A stretch of 64,000 nt of DNA, taken from Schnuerera sp. xch1 (lineage in GTDB: Bacteria; Bacillota; Clostridia; Tissierellales; Tepidimicrobiaceae). The stretch lies in the NCBI RefSeq assembly GCF_019931165.1, contig NZ_JAIOUP010000002.1, positions 62,001-126,000 on the forward strand, in the 5' to 3' direction. The position numbers and the translations under genes were made by a program. Positions within the stretch are counted from its first letter, which is position 1. The number at the start of each line of letters is the position of its first letter. Below, piece after piece: positions 37,679-48,826 of the stretch. The notes beneath the pieces were generated by a model that did not search any database, was not told where the DNA came from, and saw only the letters and a list, made by a program, of their open reading frames with translations.

Positions 37679-39679
37679 TTAAAACAATATTCCACCATAA
37701 TTTACAAATAATTGTGCAAATATTAATGCAACTATAGTCATTAATTTTATTAAAATGTTTAATGAAGGTCCAGATGTATCTTTGAACGGATCACCTACTG
37801 TATCTCCGACTACTGCTGCACCATGAGCTTCGCTGCCTTTTCCTCCATGATGTCCTTCTTCTATATATTTTTTAGCATTATCCCAAGCTCCACCTGCATT
37901 TGCCATAAATATAGCCATCAACACTCCAGTAACCAATGAACCTGCTAATAAACCACCCAAAGCTTCTGCTCCTAATAGTAATCCAACTAGTACAGGTGCT
38001 ACTATTGCCATAACTCCCGGTATAATCATTTCTCTTAAAGCTGCTTTTGTACTTATATCAACACATGTCTTATATTCAGGGGTAGTCTTACCTTCCATTA
38101 TACCTGGAATATCCCTGAACTGTCTTCTTACTTCTTCAATCATATCATTAGCTGCTTTTCCTACTGCATCCATAGTCATAGCTGCAAATAAGAAAGGCAA
38201 CATTCCACCTATAAATAATCCTGCAATAACTGTAGGCTCAGTTAAATCTATCCCACTTAGATTTACCGCTTGAGTATAGGATGAAAATAATGCTAAAGCA
38301 GTTAATGCAGCTGAACCTATTGCAAATCCTTTACCTACAGCTGCAGTAGTGTTACCAACAGCATCTAATTTATCAGTAATATCTCTTACTCCTTCAGGTA
38401 ACTCACACATCTCAGCGATACCGCCTGCATTATCAGCTATTGGACCATAAGCATCTACTGCTATAGTCATTCCTGCTGTTGAAAGCATTCCTACTGCTGC
38501 TAATGCTATACCGTATAATCCTGAAGTTATATCGTTTATTCCACCAGAAGCATAAAAAGCAACTATAATACCTATAGCTATAACTATTATTGGTCCTCCT
38601 GTAGATAACATACCTACAGATAAACCACTAATAATATTGGTACTTGAACCTGTTTCAGATTCATCTGCAATCTTCTTTACTGGTTTATAATCAGCAGATG
38701 TATAGTACTCTGTAATTCTTCCTATTATCAATCCAACTAGCAATCCAGCTACAATTGCTATAAAAGGTTTAAGTGAACCTAAAATGCTATTGCTTAATAT
38801 TGCAGCTCCAACCATTGTAATAATTGAGCTTGCTAAAGTCCCATTGTTAAGTGATTTTTGAGGATCTTTGTCTCCTCTTACAAAGAAAACACCTATTATT
38901 GAAGCTATTATTCCTACTGCTGCTAATGCTAATGTAAATTTAACACCTTCATCTCCATGAGCCACTAATCCTAATGTAATTGCAGATATTATGGCTCCTA
39001 CATACGATTCAAATAAATCAGCTCCCATACCTGCTACGTCACCAACATTATCACCAACATTATCTGCTATTACAGCAGGGTTTCTTGGGTCATCCTCTGG
39101 TATTCCTGCTTCAACTTTACCTACTAAATCAGCTCCTACGTCAGCAGCCTTAGTATATATTCCACCACCAACACGAGCAAATAAAGCTATTGATGAAGCT
39201 CCTAAACTAAATCCTGTAACAATTGATGGATCTTCGAATACTATGTATAGTATTCCAGCACCCAGTAATCCTAATCCAACAACACTCATTCCCATAACTG
39301 CTCCACCAGAAAATGCAACATTTAGCGCTTTGTTCATTCCATCTTCTTTTGCGGAATTAGCTGTTCTAACATTTGCTTTTGTAGCTATTTTCATCCCATT
39401 ATATCCTGCAAGAATTGAGAATATTGCACCTACTAAAAAAGAAACAGCAGTTTGCCAATCTATAGCAAATATTAAGATGACAAATAGAACAACAACAAAT
39501 ATAGATACTGATCTATATTCTCTCTGCAAGAAAGCCATTGCCCCTTCTTCAATGTATGAAGCTATTTCTTTCATCCTATCATTGCCAGAATTTATATTAC
39601 TTATATAGTTAGATTTATACATAGCAAAAATTAGAGCTATTATACCGACTACTGGAGCAGCTATTAGTATATAGTCCAT
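37679..39679 (-). CDS. hppA: Membrane-bound ion-pumping pyrophosphatase
   Basis: A 666-residue integral membrane pyrophosphatase with about sixteen hydrophobic segments, which couples PPi hydrolysis to Na+ or H+ export. Substrate-binding motifs are [20 protein letters not shown] at about residues 195-215 and a second near the C terminus ([15 protein letters not shown]). The sequence GNTTAA in the central part carries Ala at the position that distinguishes K+-dependent enzymes from K+-independent ones (Lys). Whether it pumps Na+ or H+ I cannot settle by eye. It has its own terminator; GGGAGG precedes the ATG. Confidence 0.95.
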   Translation of the reverse strand: MDYILIAAPVVGIIALIFAMYKSNYISNINSGNDRMKEIASYIEEGAMAFLQREYRSVSIFVVVLFVILIFAIDWQTAVSFLVGAIFSILAGYNGMKIATKANVRTANSAKEDGMNKALNVAFSGGAVMGMSVVGLGLLGAGILYIVFEDPSIVTGFSLGASSIALFARVGGGIYTKAADVGADLVGKVEAGIPEDDPRNPAVIADNVGDNVGDVAGMGADLFESYVGAIISAITLGLVAHGDEGVKFTLALAAVGIIASIIGVFFVRGDKDPQKSLNNGTLASSIITMVGAAILSNSILGSLKPFIAIVAGLLVGLIIGRITEYYTSADYKPVKKIADESETGSSTNIISGLSVGMLSTGGPIIVIAIGIIVAFYASGGINDITSGLYGIALAAVGMLSTAGMTIAVDAYGPIADNAGGIAEMCELPEGVRDITDKLDAVGNTTAAVGKGFAIGSAALTALALFSSYTQAVNLSGIDLTEPTVIAGLFIGGMLPFLFAAMTMDAVGKAANDMIEEVRRQFRDIPGIMEGKTTPEYKTCVDISTKAALREMIIPGVMAIVAPVLVGLLLGAEALGGLLAGSLVTGVLMAIFMANAGGAWDNAKKYIEEGHHGGKGSEAHGAAVVGDTVGDPFKDTSGPSLNILIKLMTIVALIFAQLFVNYGGILF

Positions 39680-39703
39680 TTAAACATACCTCCCTTAAAT
39701 ATT

Positions 39704-39931
39704 TTAAATTGCTACTAGAATTATTGCAGATATCATAAACACAATTGCTGAAATTGTGGTTATTTTACGAAGTATTTCTTCTTTACTTCTATTCCCTGAT
39801 TTACTGAAAAAGTTATTATTGTCTCCTCCGCTTATAGCGCCTAATCCTTCTGATTTACTTTCTTGTAATAATACAGCAACAATTAAAGATATACTTGATA
39901 TTAGAAAAATTATTGAAAATAAAATTGTCAT
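39704..39931 (-). CDS. secG: Preprotein translocase subunit SecG
   Basis: A 75-residue membrane protein with two hydrophobic segments and the SecG connecting region (VLLQESKSEGLGAISGGDN). It is the small accessory subunit of SecYEG. The ATG at 39931 is preceded by GGGGGGTGTAAG; a GTG five codons earlier overlaps that site. Its place next to eno and upstream of rnr-smpB is the Firmicutes arrangement. Confidence 0.93.
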   Translation of the reverse strand: MTILFSIIFLISSISLIVAVLLQESKSEGLGAISGGDNNNFFSKSGNRSKEEILRKITTISAIVFMISAIILVAI

Positions 39932-40046
39932 TCTTACACCCCCCATATCTTAAATGGAAATATATATTTTTATTATAGCCATAAACAAGAATATTTTAAC
40001 ATAGTACGTGTATAAAATCAATATAATTAATAATTTCAACAGTAAT

Positions 40047-41396
<1,350 letters not shown>

Positions 41397-41409
41397 CTAC
41401 AGTCTAACA

Positions 41410-41432
41410 ATCCTTCGCCTTCAGCGAAGGAT
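41410..41432. repeat. Intercistronic hairpin between gpmI and eno
   Basis: ATCCTTCGC/GCGAAGGAT, a 9-bp perfect stem with a 5-nt loop and no T-tract. It resembles the small GC-richer palindromes scattered between genes in many bacteria and contrasts with the AT-rich surroundings. It could act in mRNA processing inside the operon. Confidence 0.5.
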
Positions 41433-41451
41433 GACAAGGTATAAATGATTG

Positions 41452-42984
41452 TTAAAATCTTATAAGACTTTCACCTGTCATTTCATTTGGTTTTTCAAGT
41501 CCCATCATGTCTAATAGAGTAGGTGCCAAATCCGCTAATATTCCTTCCTTTAATCTAACATTTTCTTCACCAATTAGTATCAATGGTACCTTATTAATTG
41601 TATGGGATGTAACTGGACTACCGTTTTTTTCATCTATCAACATTTCAGCATTGCCATGATCTGCTGTGATCAATGCCTTACCATCTTTCTTTAATAATAC
41701 ATCTATTATTTCACCTAAACAGTCATCCACAGTTTCTACTGCTTTTATTGTCGCATCTATTATACCAGTGTGGCCAACCATATCAGGATTTGCAAAGTTT
41801 AAGATTATTAAATCATACTTATCCTGATTCAATTTGCTTAACATCTCATTTTTTACTTCTATAGCACTCATTTCAGGTTTTAAATCATAAGTAGTCACCT
41901 TAGGTGAAGGTATTAATATTCTATCTTCATTTTTAAAAGACTCTTCTCTTCCTCCATTGAAGAAAAAAGTCACATGAGCATACTTTTCTGTCTCTGCAAT
42001 TCTTAACTGATTAAGACCTTGATCACTCACATATTCTCCTAAAGTATTGTTTGGTGTTTCAGTCTTAAATGCAACATGAACATTTTCTATGGTCTTATCA
42101 TATTCAGTCATAGTTACAAAGAACGTATCTACTTCCTTATCTCTAACAAATCCTGTAAAATTCTCATCTACTATTGCTCTTGTAATCTGTCTTGCTCTAT
42201 CTGGCCTAAAGTTAAAAAATATTATTGAGTCGTTATTATCAATAGTAGTAACGGGTTTCCCATTTTCAGTTATTACAGTAGGAATTACAAATTCATCATT
42301 TACACCATCATCATAGGATTTTTGTACTGTATCTGTTGGCGATTCATTCATATTACCTTTTCCTAGTATCATAGCTTCATATGCTAATTTAACTCTATCC
42401 CATCTCTTGTCTCTGTCCATAGCATAGTATCTACCAGACACAGTAGCAATCTTTCCAGCACCAATTTCATCTATTTTCTCTCGAAGCTCTAATATATGTT
42501 GTTTCCCAACAGTAGGTGGCACATCTCTTCCGTCTAGAAATACATGAATGTATACATCATTAAATTCCTCTTCTGCACAAAGATCTAACAATGCATATAG
42601 ATGAGTATTATGGCTATGAACTCCTCCATCAGATACCAATCCCATTAAATGAAGTTTAGAATTATTCTCTTTTGCATTATTAATTGCGCATAAAAATTCG
42701 TCTTTCTTAAAAAAATTTCCGTCTTCGATTGATTTAGTTATTTTAGTTAGCTCTTGATATATTATTCTACCAGAACCAATATTCAAATGCCCAACTTCCG
42801 AATTACCCATTTGCCCCTCAGGTAGCCCAACAGCCAATCCACTTGCTTTTAATTGAGTATTAGGGTATTCCTTCATGAGTCTATCAAAATTGGGTGTATG
42901 TGCCAAATAGATAGCATTACCATCATAATCCTTTCCAATACCCCAACCATCTAATACTATTAGCATTACTGGTTTTTTAGTCAT
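41452..42984 (-). CDS. gpmI: 2,3-bisphosphoglycerate-independent phosphoglycerate mutase
   Basis: A 510-residue, two-metal (Mn) alkaline-phosphatase-fold mutase. It has LIVLDGWGIG at the N terminus, the phosphoserine site GNSEVGHLNIGSGR (Ser at about residue 61), FLDGRDVPP, and the C-terminal metal ligands in ITADHGNAE and TSHTINKVPL. The ATG at 42984 has GGAGGATTTAAAT upstream; the longer frame to 42999 overlaps that site. Confidence 0.97.
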   Translation of the reverse strand: MTKKPVMLIVLDGWGIGKDYDGNAIYLAHTPNFDRLMKEYPNTQLKASGLAVGLPEGQMGNSEVGHLNIGSGRIIYQELTKITKSIEDGNFFKKDEFLCAINNAKENNSKLHLMGLVSDGGVHSHNTHLYALLDLCAEEEFNDVYIHVFLDGRDVPPTVGKQHILELREKIDEIGAGKIATVSGRYYAMDRDKRWDRVKLAYEAMILGKGNMNESPTDTVQKSYDDGVNDEFVIPTVITENGKPVTTIDNNDSIIFFNFRPDRARQITRAIVDENFTGFVRDKEVDTFFVTMTEYDKTIENVHVAFKTETPNNTLGEYVSDQGLNQLRIAETEKYAHVTFFFNGGREESFKNEDRILIPSPKVTTYDLKPEMSAIEVKNEMLSKLNQDKYDLIILNFANPDMVGHTGIIDATIKAVETVDDCLGEIIDVLLKKDGKALITADHGNAEMLIDEKNGSPVTSHTINKVPLILIGEENVRLKEGILADLAPTLLDMMGLEKPNEMTGESLIRF

Positions 42985-42999
42985 ATTTAAATCCTCCAT

Positions 43000-43746
43000 T
43001 TAATAGTTTACTATCTTAATGAAATCTTCAGCTCTTAAACTAGCTCCACCTACTAATGCACCATCAATATTATCCTTATTCATTAATTCTCTTATATTGT
43101 TTGGCTTTACACTTCCTCCATATTGAATTCTTATAGATTCTTTAATCTCTTCGCCATATTTGTCAGCAATAGTTTTTCTAATAAAGCTACACATCTTATT
43201 GGCATCATTACTTGACGCTGTTTTGCCCGTACCTATTGCCCAAATAGGTTCATAAGCTATTATAATATCTTTAACACTTTTTTTATCTATATCTTGTAGG
43301 CCTTTTAATATTTGTCTTCCAACTATTTCTTCTTCTCTTCCACTTTCTCTTTCTTCTAATGTTTCTCCTACACATACTATAGGTTTAATATTATTGTTTA
43401 GAGCCGATTCAATCTTTTTATTTACAGTTTCATCTATTTCATTGAAATACTTTCTTCTTTCAGAATGTCCAATTATACAATAGTCAACTCCAATCTCCTT
43501 TAACATCAACGGAGACACTTCACCAGTAAAAGCTCCTTTATCTTCCCAATGCATATTTTGTGCAGCTAATTTTATGTTTGTTCCCTCTAGGACTTTTTTC
43601 ACTTCACTTAAACTGGTATATGGAACTGCCACTACTGTTTCTACATTTTCATTTAAATTCTGCTCCTTTATTTCACTTATTAATGTAAGGGATTCAGATA
43701 TAGTATTGTTCATTTTCCAATTTCCAGCAACTATTGGTACACGCAT
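43000..43746 (-). CDS. tpiA: Triosephosphate isomerase
   Basis: A 248-residue TIM-barrel isomerase. It has VAGNWKMNNT (substrate Asn/Lys), IGHSERRKYF (catalytic His), AYEPIWAIGTGKTAS (catalytic Glu and the flexible loop), and the phosphate-binding IQYGGSVKPNN and LVGGASL. The ATG at 43746 follows GGAGTGATAAAC. It lies between pgk and gpmI. Confidence 0.98.
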   Translation of the reverse strand: MRVPIVAGNWKMNNTISESLTLISEIKEQNLNENVETVVAVPYTSLSEVKKVLEGTNIKLAAQNMHWEDKGAFTGEVSPLMLKEIGVDYCIIGHSERRKYFNEIDETVNKKIESALNNNIKPIVCVGETLEERESGREEEIVGRQILKGLQDIDKKSVKDIIIAYEPIWAIGTGKTASSNDANKMCSFIRKTIADKYGEEIKESIRIQYGGSVKPNNIRELMNKDNIDGALVGGASLRAEDFIKIVNY

Positions 43747-43758
43747 GTTTATCACTCC

Positions 43759-44952
43759 TTATTTATCGTCGATAGCGGCAATCCCTGGCAACATCTTGCC
43801 TTCAAAGAATTCTAAAGATGCTCCTCCACCAGTTGAAATATGGGTCATTTTTTCAGCATATCCTGCCTTTTCAACAGCTGAAGCACTATCTCCACCACCT
43901 ACTATTGTAGTTGCTTGAGACTCTGCCATTGATTTAGCTATTGCATCTGTACCTTTCTTAAAGTTCTCCATTTCAAATACTCCCATCGGACCATTCCAGA
44001 TAACAGTTTTGGCATTTATAATCTCTTCTGAAAATGCTCTTATGCTTTCCCCTCCCATGTCCATCCCCATCATATTCTCAGGGATTTCATTTATGGAAAC
44101 TGTTTTAAACTCAGTATCATTATCAAATTCTTTAGCCACCACAATATCCACTGGTAATAATAGCTTCACATTTTTTTCTTCCGCTTTTTTGAGTAACTCA
44201 TTGGCTAAATCTAGCTTATCTTCTTCTACTATAGATGTTCCAATCTCAAGCCCTTGAGCTTTTAAAAAAGTATAGGCCATACCTCCACCTATTATTATGG
44301 AATCCACTTTATTGAGTAGATTTTCTATCACTCCAATTTTATCTGAAACTTTTGCTCCTCCTAATATTGCAACAAAAGGTCTTTTGGGGTTTTCCAAAGC
44401 TTTACCCATCACATCTATTTCTTTTTCTACTAAGTATCCTACTGCAGATGGTAATTGATCTGAAATACCTACATTTGAAGCATGTGATCTATGGCAAGTA
44501 CCAAATGCATCATTTATAAATAAGTCTCCTAACGAAGCTAATTCTTTAGCAAAAGTTACTTCATTTTTCTTCTCTTCTTTTCTAAATCTGGTATTTTCTA
44601 ATAAAACTATGTCTCCATCTTTCATATTTGAAACCATTTTTTCTACCTTTTTGCTAACTATTCTATCATCATTTGTAAATGACACTTCTTTGTTTAATAG
44701 TTCTGATAATCTTTTAGCTACTGGTTTTAAACTAAATTTAGGACTGGGTTCCCCCTTTGGTCTCCCAAGATGGGACATTAGAATAACTTTTGCTCCATTT
44801 TCAATCAAATACTTTATAGTAGGTAATGAACTGATTATTCTTCTGTCATCAGTAATATTTCTATTGTCATCCATAGGAACATTAAAATCACATCTCACTA
44901 ATACTCTTTTTCCCTTTACATCTAAGTCTTTCAATGTTTTTTTATTCAACAT
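43759..44952 (-). CDS. pgk: Phosphoglycerate kinase
   Basis: A 397-residue phosphoglycerate kinase: [15 protein letters not shown] and [20 protein letters not shown] in the N domain, an [11 protein letters not shown] hinge, and the nucleotide-binding [10 protein letters not shown] and [13 protein letters not shown] in the C domain. The open frame extends to 45033 through an upstream inverted repeat, but the ATG at 44952 with AGAGGTGATATT gives the normal protein. Confidence 0.98.
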   Translation of the reverse strand: MLNKKTLKDLDVKGKRVLVRCDFNVPMDDNRNITDDRRIISSLPTIKYLIENGAKVILMSHLGRPKGEPSPKFSLKPVAKRLSELLNKEVSFTNDDRIVSKKVEKMVSNMKDGDIVLLENTRFRKEEKKNEVTFAKELASLGDLFINDAFGTCHRSHASNVGISDQLPSAVGYLVEKEIDVMGKALENPKRPFVAILGGAKVSDKIGVIENLLNKVDSIIIGGGMAYTFLKAQGLEIGTSIVEEDKLDLANELLKKAEEKNVKLLLPVDIVVAKEFDNDTEFKTVSINEIPENMMGMDMGGESIRAFSEEIINAKTVIWNGPMGVFEMENFKKGTDAIAKSMAESQATTIVGGGDSASAVEKAGYAEKMTHISTGGGASLEFFEGKMLPGIAAIDDK

Positions 44953-44997
44953 AATATCACCTCTTATAAAAAGTGTATCATAAATTAGTAGAAATTC

Positions 44998-45067
44998 ACG
45001 ACATATTTGGGAAGAACGCCACCTCCACTCCAAGATTCGAAGATGCCGTTCTTTATAAATATGTCGT
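44998..45067. repeat. 70-bp imperfect palindrome between gap and pgk
   Basis: The ends ACGACATATTT and AAATATGTCGT are perfect 11-bp inverted repeats. A second 7-bp stem AAGAACG/CGTTCTT lies inside after a 3-nt internal loop, around a 28-nt GC-richer centre. It lies between the gap stop and the pgk start. It may be a small non-autonomous palindromic element or an intercistronic RNA structure. Confidence 0.7.
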
Positions 45068-45096
45068 AACCTATCACTAAAGTACGACTCATAATC

Positions 45097-46104
45097 CTAC
45101 TTATTTGCAACCTTTGTTACAAGATCCACAACTCTTGCTGAATATCCCCATTCATTATCATACCAAGAAACAACCTTAACCATGTTGTCTATTACCATAG
45201 TTGAAAGTCCATCAACTATTGAAGAACGCGAATCTCCTCTATAATCTATAGATACTAATGGTTCTTCTGAAAATCCTAGTATACCTTTCATTTCTCCTTC
45301 ACTTGCTTCTCTTAATGCTTGGTTTACTTCTTCTGCTGTTGTATTGTTTTCAACTTCAAATACTACGTCTACTATTGAAACTGTTGGAGTTGGAACTCTC
45401 ATAGCAAATCCATTTATTTTCCCTTTTAACTCTGGAATTACAACAGCTGCTGCTTTAGCCGCTCCAGTCGTTGTTGGAATAATTGATTCTGCTGCTGCCC
45501 TTGATCTTCTTAAATCTTTATGTCTTTTATCCAATATTTGCTGGTCATTTGTATATGAATGGACAGTTGTCATTAATGCTTTCTTAACTCCAAATTTGTC
45601 TACTATAACCTTTGAAACTGGTGCAAGACAATTTGTAGTACAAGAAGCATTTGAAATAATGTTATGTTTTTTTGGGTCATAATCCTTATCATTAACTCCC
45701 ATTACTATAGTAATATCTCCATTTTTAGCTGGGGCAGTAAGAATTACTTTCTTAGCTCCTGCATCAATATGTTTTGATAAACCCTCTCTATCTCTAAAAG
45801 CTCCTGTAGAATCGATTGCAAGTTCCACTCCTAATTCTTTCCATGGAATCTCTGCTGGGTCCCTATGTGCAATTACTTTTATCTTTTTACCATTAATAAC
45901 AAACCCATCATCTACTACTTCTATAGTTCCATTAAACTTTCCATAAAGAGAATCATATTTGAATAAATGTGCTAAAGTGTTTAAATCTCCTGATGCATTT
46001 AATGCTACTATGTCAAAATCTTCTGTATGATTTTCTTCAAAGTAAATTCTTAATACATCTCTTCCAATTCTACCAAATCCACTTAATCCAACTTTCATAG
46101 TCAT
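45097..46104 (-). CDS. gap: Glyceraldehyde-3-phosphate dehydrogenase
   Basis: A 335-residue NAD-type GAPDH. It has [14 protein letters not shown] (Rossmann loop) and the catalytic [13 protein letters not shown] (Cys at about residue 151), with the partner His in the next conserved block, [10 protein letters not shown]. The C-terminal WYDNEWGYS is also intact. It is the first enzyme gene after cggR. The ATG at 46104 has GGAGGAATATTA upstream. Confidence 0.98.
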   Translation of the reverse strand: MTMKVGLSGFGRIGRDVLRIYFEENHTEDFDIVALNASGDLNTLAHLFKYDSLYGKFNGTIEVVDDGFVINGKKIKVIAHRDPAEIPWKELGVELAIDSTGAFRDREGLSKHIDAGAKKVILTAPAKNGDITIVMGVNDKDYDPKKHNIISNASCTTNCLAPVSKVIVDKFGVKKALMTTVHSYTNDQQILDKRHKDLRRSRAAAESIIPTTTGAAKAAAVVIPELKGKINGFAMRVPTPTVSIVDVVFEVENNTTAEEVNQALREASEGEMKGILGFSEEPLVSIDYRGDSRSSIVDGLSTMVIDNMVKVVSWYDNEWGYSARVVDLVTKVANK

Positions 46105-46147
46105 TAATATTCCTCCTTGTTTTAAAATAAATATTATATATTAAAAG

Positions 46148-47182
46148 CTACTCTGTAGCTTTATCAACAATTTTTATTATTTTTCTCGCAGCTGCTTCAT
46201 CTGTTATTATAGTAATATCGTTTCTCAAAGAAGCCACTGCCATTATTGCTTCTGATTTATTTTCTCCACCAGCAACCCCTATAATAGTGTCAATACTATT
46301 ATATGCTTTTAAATTTATACCTACTGTTAATGATTCATATATGTCATTTCCTTCAATATCAAAATAATGACCAAAGGCTTCTCCAACAGCTCCTTTTTCA
46401 ATCATTCTTTTTTTCTGTTTCTCAGGCAATTGTCTTCTTTCAGCCATTGTATCTGCTCTTCCTATTCCAAATATTAATATGTTCATCTTATCTATTAGCT
46501 CTATTACTTCTTTTATATCTGTAATTTTTAATACTGCTTCCAAGGTTTCTCTGTCTATATTATCAGGCACATGGAGAAGTTTATAACTACCTTGTAATTT
46601 TTTCGCCAATTTGGCTGCAATACTATTAGATTGAGTTTCTACATCTTTCCCTAAACCACCTCTCGCAGGTATTACTAATATATTATCTGCAACTTTATTG
46701 GCAGGAACTTCTTCAGCAATTTTAGCCATTGTTGTTCCTCCAGTAATCCCTATTATAAAATTATCTTGTATTATTTTCCTTAAATACATGGAAGTAGTTT
46801 TTCCCATATCCTTTAGTACTAATCCATTTTTATCGGAATTACCTGGAACTATTATTATATTTTCTATATTTAATACTCTTTTTAATCTTTTCTCTAGTTC
46901 AGATATGCCTCTCAATTCTCTTATTATATCTTCTAGATTTTCAATAACTCTTTTCCCTTCTTCTGTTACATACATACCCACGCTTTCAACATTTAATAAG
47001 CCCTGTTTTTTTAAAATGTTCACTTCGGTTCGTATTGTTCTTTCTCCAATATTTATTTTATTAGAAAGCCCTCTTCTCCCAATAGGCTGGTTATAATAAA
47101 TATTTCTTAAAATATTGTACCTTATATCCAGAATATCAAAAATTTCAGGGGCTATCTTCTTTTCAATTTCAATTAAATCCAT
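46148..47182 (-). CDS. cggR: Central glycolytic genes regulator CggR (SorC family)
   Basis: A 344-residue repressor: an N-terminal winged helix-turn-helix (about residues 25-85, GRRGLSNKINIGERTIRTEVN) and a SorC-type sugar-phosphate-binding domain with ITGGTTMAKIAEEV and VIPARGGLG. CggR represses its own operon and is released by fructose-1,6-bisphosphate. It heads cggR-gap-pgk-tpiA-gpmI-eno, and a matching operator lies upstream. AAGAGGTGCTTTTAT precedes the ATG. Confidence 0.95.
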   Translation of the reverse strand: MDLIEIEKKIAPEIFDILDIRYNILRNIYYNQPIGRRGLSNKINIGERTIRTEVNILKKQGLLNVESVGMYVTEEGKRVIENLEDIIRELRGISELEKRLKRVLNIENIIIVPGNSDKNGLVLKDMGKTTSMYLRKIIQDNFIIGITGGTTMAKIAEEVPANKVADNILVIPARGGLGKDVETQSNSIAAKLAKKLQGSYKLLHVPDNIDRETLEAVLKITDIKEVIELIDKMNILIFGIGRADTMAERRQLPEKQKKRMIEKGAVGEAFGHYFDIEGNDIYESLTVGINLKAYNSIDTIIGVAGGENKSEAIMAVASLRNDITIITDEAAARKIIKIVDKATE

Positions 47183-47249
47183 ATAAAAGCACCTCTTAAA
47201 ATCAATTATTTCTTAGTATATGGAAAAACATAATATTTATATATTGAGG

Positions 47250-47285
47250 GTCTATTACTGTCCCCAATGTATATTTTTTGTCCCG
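47250..47285 (-). promoter_or_regulatory. CggR operator
   Basis: On the minus strand the site reads CGGGAC-N6-TATA-N4-GGGGAC-N6-AGAC. This has the same spacing as the Bacillus CggR operator CGGGAC-N6-TGTC-N4-CGGGAC-N6-TGTC, with most core bases kept. It lies between the promoter and cggR, as in Bacillus subtilis. Confidence 0.8.
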
Positions 47286-47324
47286 GAATAGATAAAAAAA
47301 TATATCATTATCTCCTGCAAGTAC

Positions 47325-47353
47325 ATTATAAACTATATGTTTTTAATTTTCAA
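47325..47353 (-). promoter_or_regulatory. cggR-gap operon promoter
   Basis: TTGAAA (47348-47353), 17-nt spacer, TATAAT (47325-47330) on the minus strand. The CggR operator starts about 30 bp downstream of the expected transcription start. Confidence 0.8.
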
Positions 47354-47363
47354 GGACAATTAC

Positions 47364-47405
47364 GATAGAAATTCCTGTCTTTAATTAAAGACAGGAGTTT
47401 CTATC
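47364..47405. terminator. Hairpin after the 47.4-kb permease gene
   Basis: A 21-bp inverted repeat (GATAGAAATTCCTGTCTTTAA and its complement, one mismatch) 25 bp past the permease stop and just before the cggR promoter. There is little T-tract on the minus strand, so strength is uncertain. Confidence 0.6.
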
Positions 47406-47429
47406 TAACTTTCTATATAACTTTTATTT

Positions 47430-48764
47430 TTATCCAGCAAGTATTGGCCCAACAAGTGACCATATTATAACCCAGATCCATAGTGCAGCAGCACCTATCC
47501 AACATACTTTTAAAACTTCCTTCATATTTGTACAACGTGCAATACCCATTTGCCCAGCAAGATTTGCAGTTGGATAGACAGATCCTGTTATTCTTGTAGC
47601 AGCTAATAGAGCAGTAGCCCAAATTTCTATTGGTAAACCAACTGAATTAACTAAGTCTATAAACATTTCGTGTACTAAAGTAATTTCAGCAACAGCAGCC
47701 GCTTCTATACCAAACCCTCCAATTAAAGATGCTATTATTAAAACTAAAGCCTTTCCTCCGCCTTCTACCAAATTTGTTAAAAGATTGCCTAATGCTTCAA
47801 ATCCACCACCGAGATTAATTAAAAAAAACATAACTTCAAAGAAAATAAATATAAAAAACATGTTTACCATTTTCATTGCACCTTCAACGAATGTATCAAT
47901 TGCAGAATCAATTTCCATTCTACTGCTTATTATAAGTACCGCAGATAGAACTAACATAACAATTATAGCATAATTTGTACCTTGTCCTGTAATAACACCA
48001 AAGCCAACTAGTAAAAAGAATGCTAAAAGAAATAAAATAGTTGTACGCTTTTGCTCTTTAGTTATGACCATTTCATTGATATCTATCATCTCATCAGTTA
48101 TCTCATATGTTTCCACACCTTTTAGCTTTTTTTGAATTCTACCTGCTGAAAACATTGTAGAACCGATCCATACAATACTAAATGGAATAACTGCCCATAA
48201 CATTAACTCGCCATAGGATAAACCAGTAACTCCCATAGTAGCAAGAGTAACTCCAGTCAATGGACCTACCATTAGCCCAACTTCACCACCAACTCTAAGT
48301 AACGATGTAACTGCACTTGGTGTTAATCCAACTGTGGCAACAAGAGGAATTACAACAGGAGCTATGATCGCATTTCCACCTGCTAACGTTCCCAACAGTC
48401 CACATATTACAATAGAACTAACTACAACTGCTATCATACCTTTTTTTTCACTATCTACACCAATTCCTTTTACTATCCAGTATACAAGCGTTTGACTAAC
48501 TTTTGTTTTATTCATTAAGTAACCAAGACCACTTCCAAACATAATTATAATTCCAATTATCGCTAAAAAAGAGCCTAGAGAGTTAGCAAAGATACCAGCT
48601 AAACTTGCAATTCCTTGTCCAGTTAGAATTGCTCCTACAATCACACCAACTATTAATCCAGCTAAGTTAGATTTATTTTTAAAGACCATAATAAGATAAG
48701 CTAATAATGGTAGTAATGCCAATAATGATGATTCTGATACTAATGCGTATTTTCCTAGTTCCAT
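47430..48764 (-). CDS. Putative permease (ion-transporter superfamily-like)
   Basis: A 444-residue membrane protein with about eleven or twelve hydrophobic segments. It is clearly paralogous to the protein at 52802-54097: LGTLAGGNAIIAPVVIPLVA here versus LGTLAGANAIIAPIVIPLVA there. The fold resembles carboxylate/Na+ carriers of the IT superfamily, but I do not recognise the exact family. It is the last gene of a cluster for murein-peptide breakdown, so import of peptidoglycan di- or tripeptides, or of the amino acids released, is a reasonable inference. GGGGGGATAAAG precedes the ATG. Confidence 0.75.
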   Translation of the reverse strand: MELGKYALVSESSLLALLPLLAYLIMVFKNKSNLAGLIVGVIVGAILTGQGIASLAGIFANSLGSFLAIIGIIIMFGSGLGYLMNKTKVSQTLVYWIVKGIGVDSEKKGMIAVVVSSIVICGLLGTLAGGNAIIAPVVIPLVATVGLTPSAVTSLLRVGGEVGLMVGPLTGVTLATMGVTGLSYGELMLWAVIPFSIVWIGSTMFSAGRIQKKLKGVETYEITDEMIDINEMVITKEQKRTTILFLLAFFLLVGFGVITGQGTNYAIIVMLVLSAVLIISSRMEIDSAIDTFVEGAMKMVNMFFIFIFFEVMFFLINLGGGFEALGNLLTNLVEGGGKALVLIIASLIGGFGIEAAAVAEITLVHEMFIDLVNSVGLPIEIWATALLAATRITGSVYPTANLAGQMGIARCTNMKEVLKVCWIGAAALWIWVIIWSLVGPILAG

Positions 48765-48826
48765 CTTTATCCCCCCTTAATTTAATAACATATAGCTCTG
48801 TACCATTTAATTATACTTTTTATATG

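Noticed and set aside
47413-47622. 69-residue minus-strand ORF
   Set aside because: It is an out-of-frame shadow of the permease gene at 47430-48764, with a Cys/Trp-rich product typical of such shadows.
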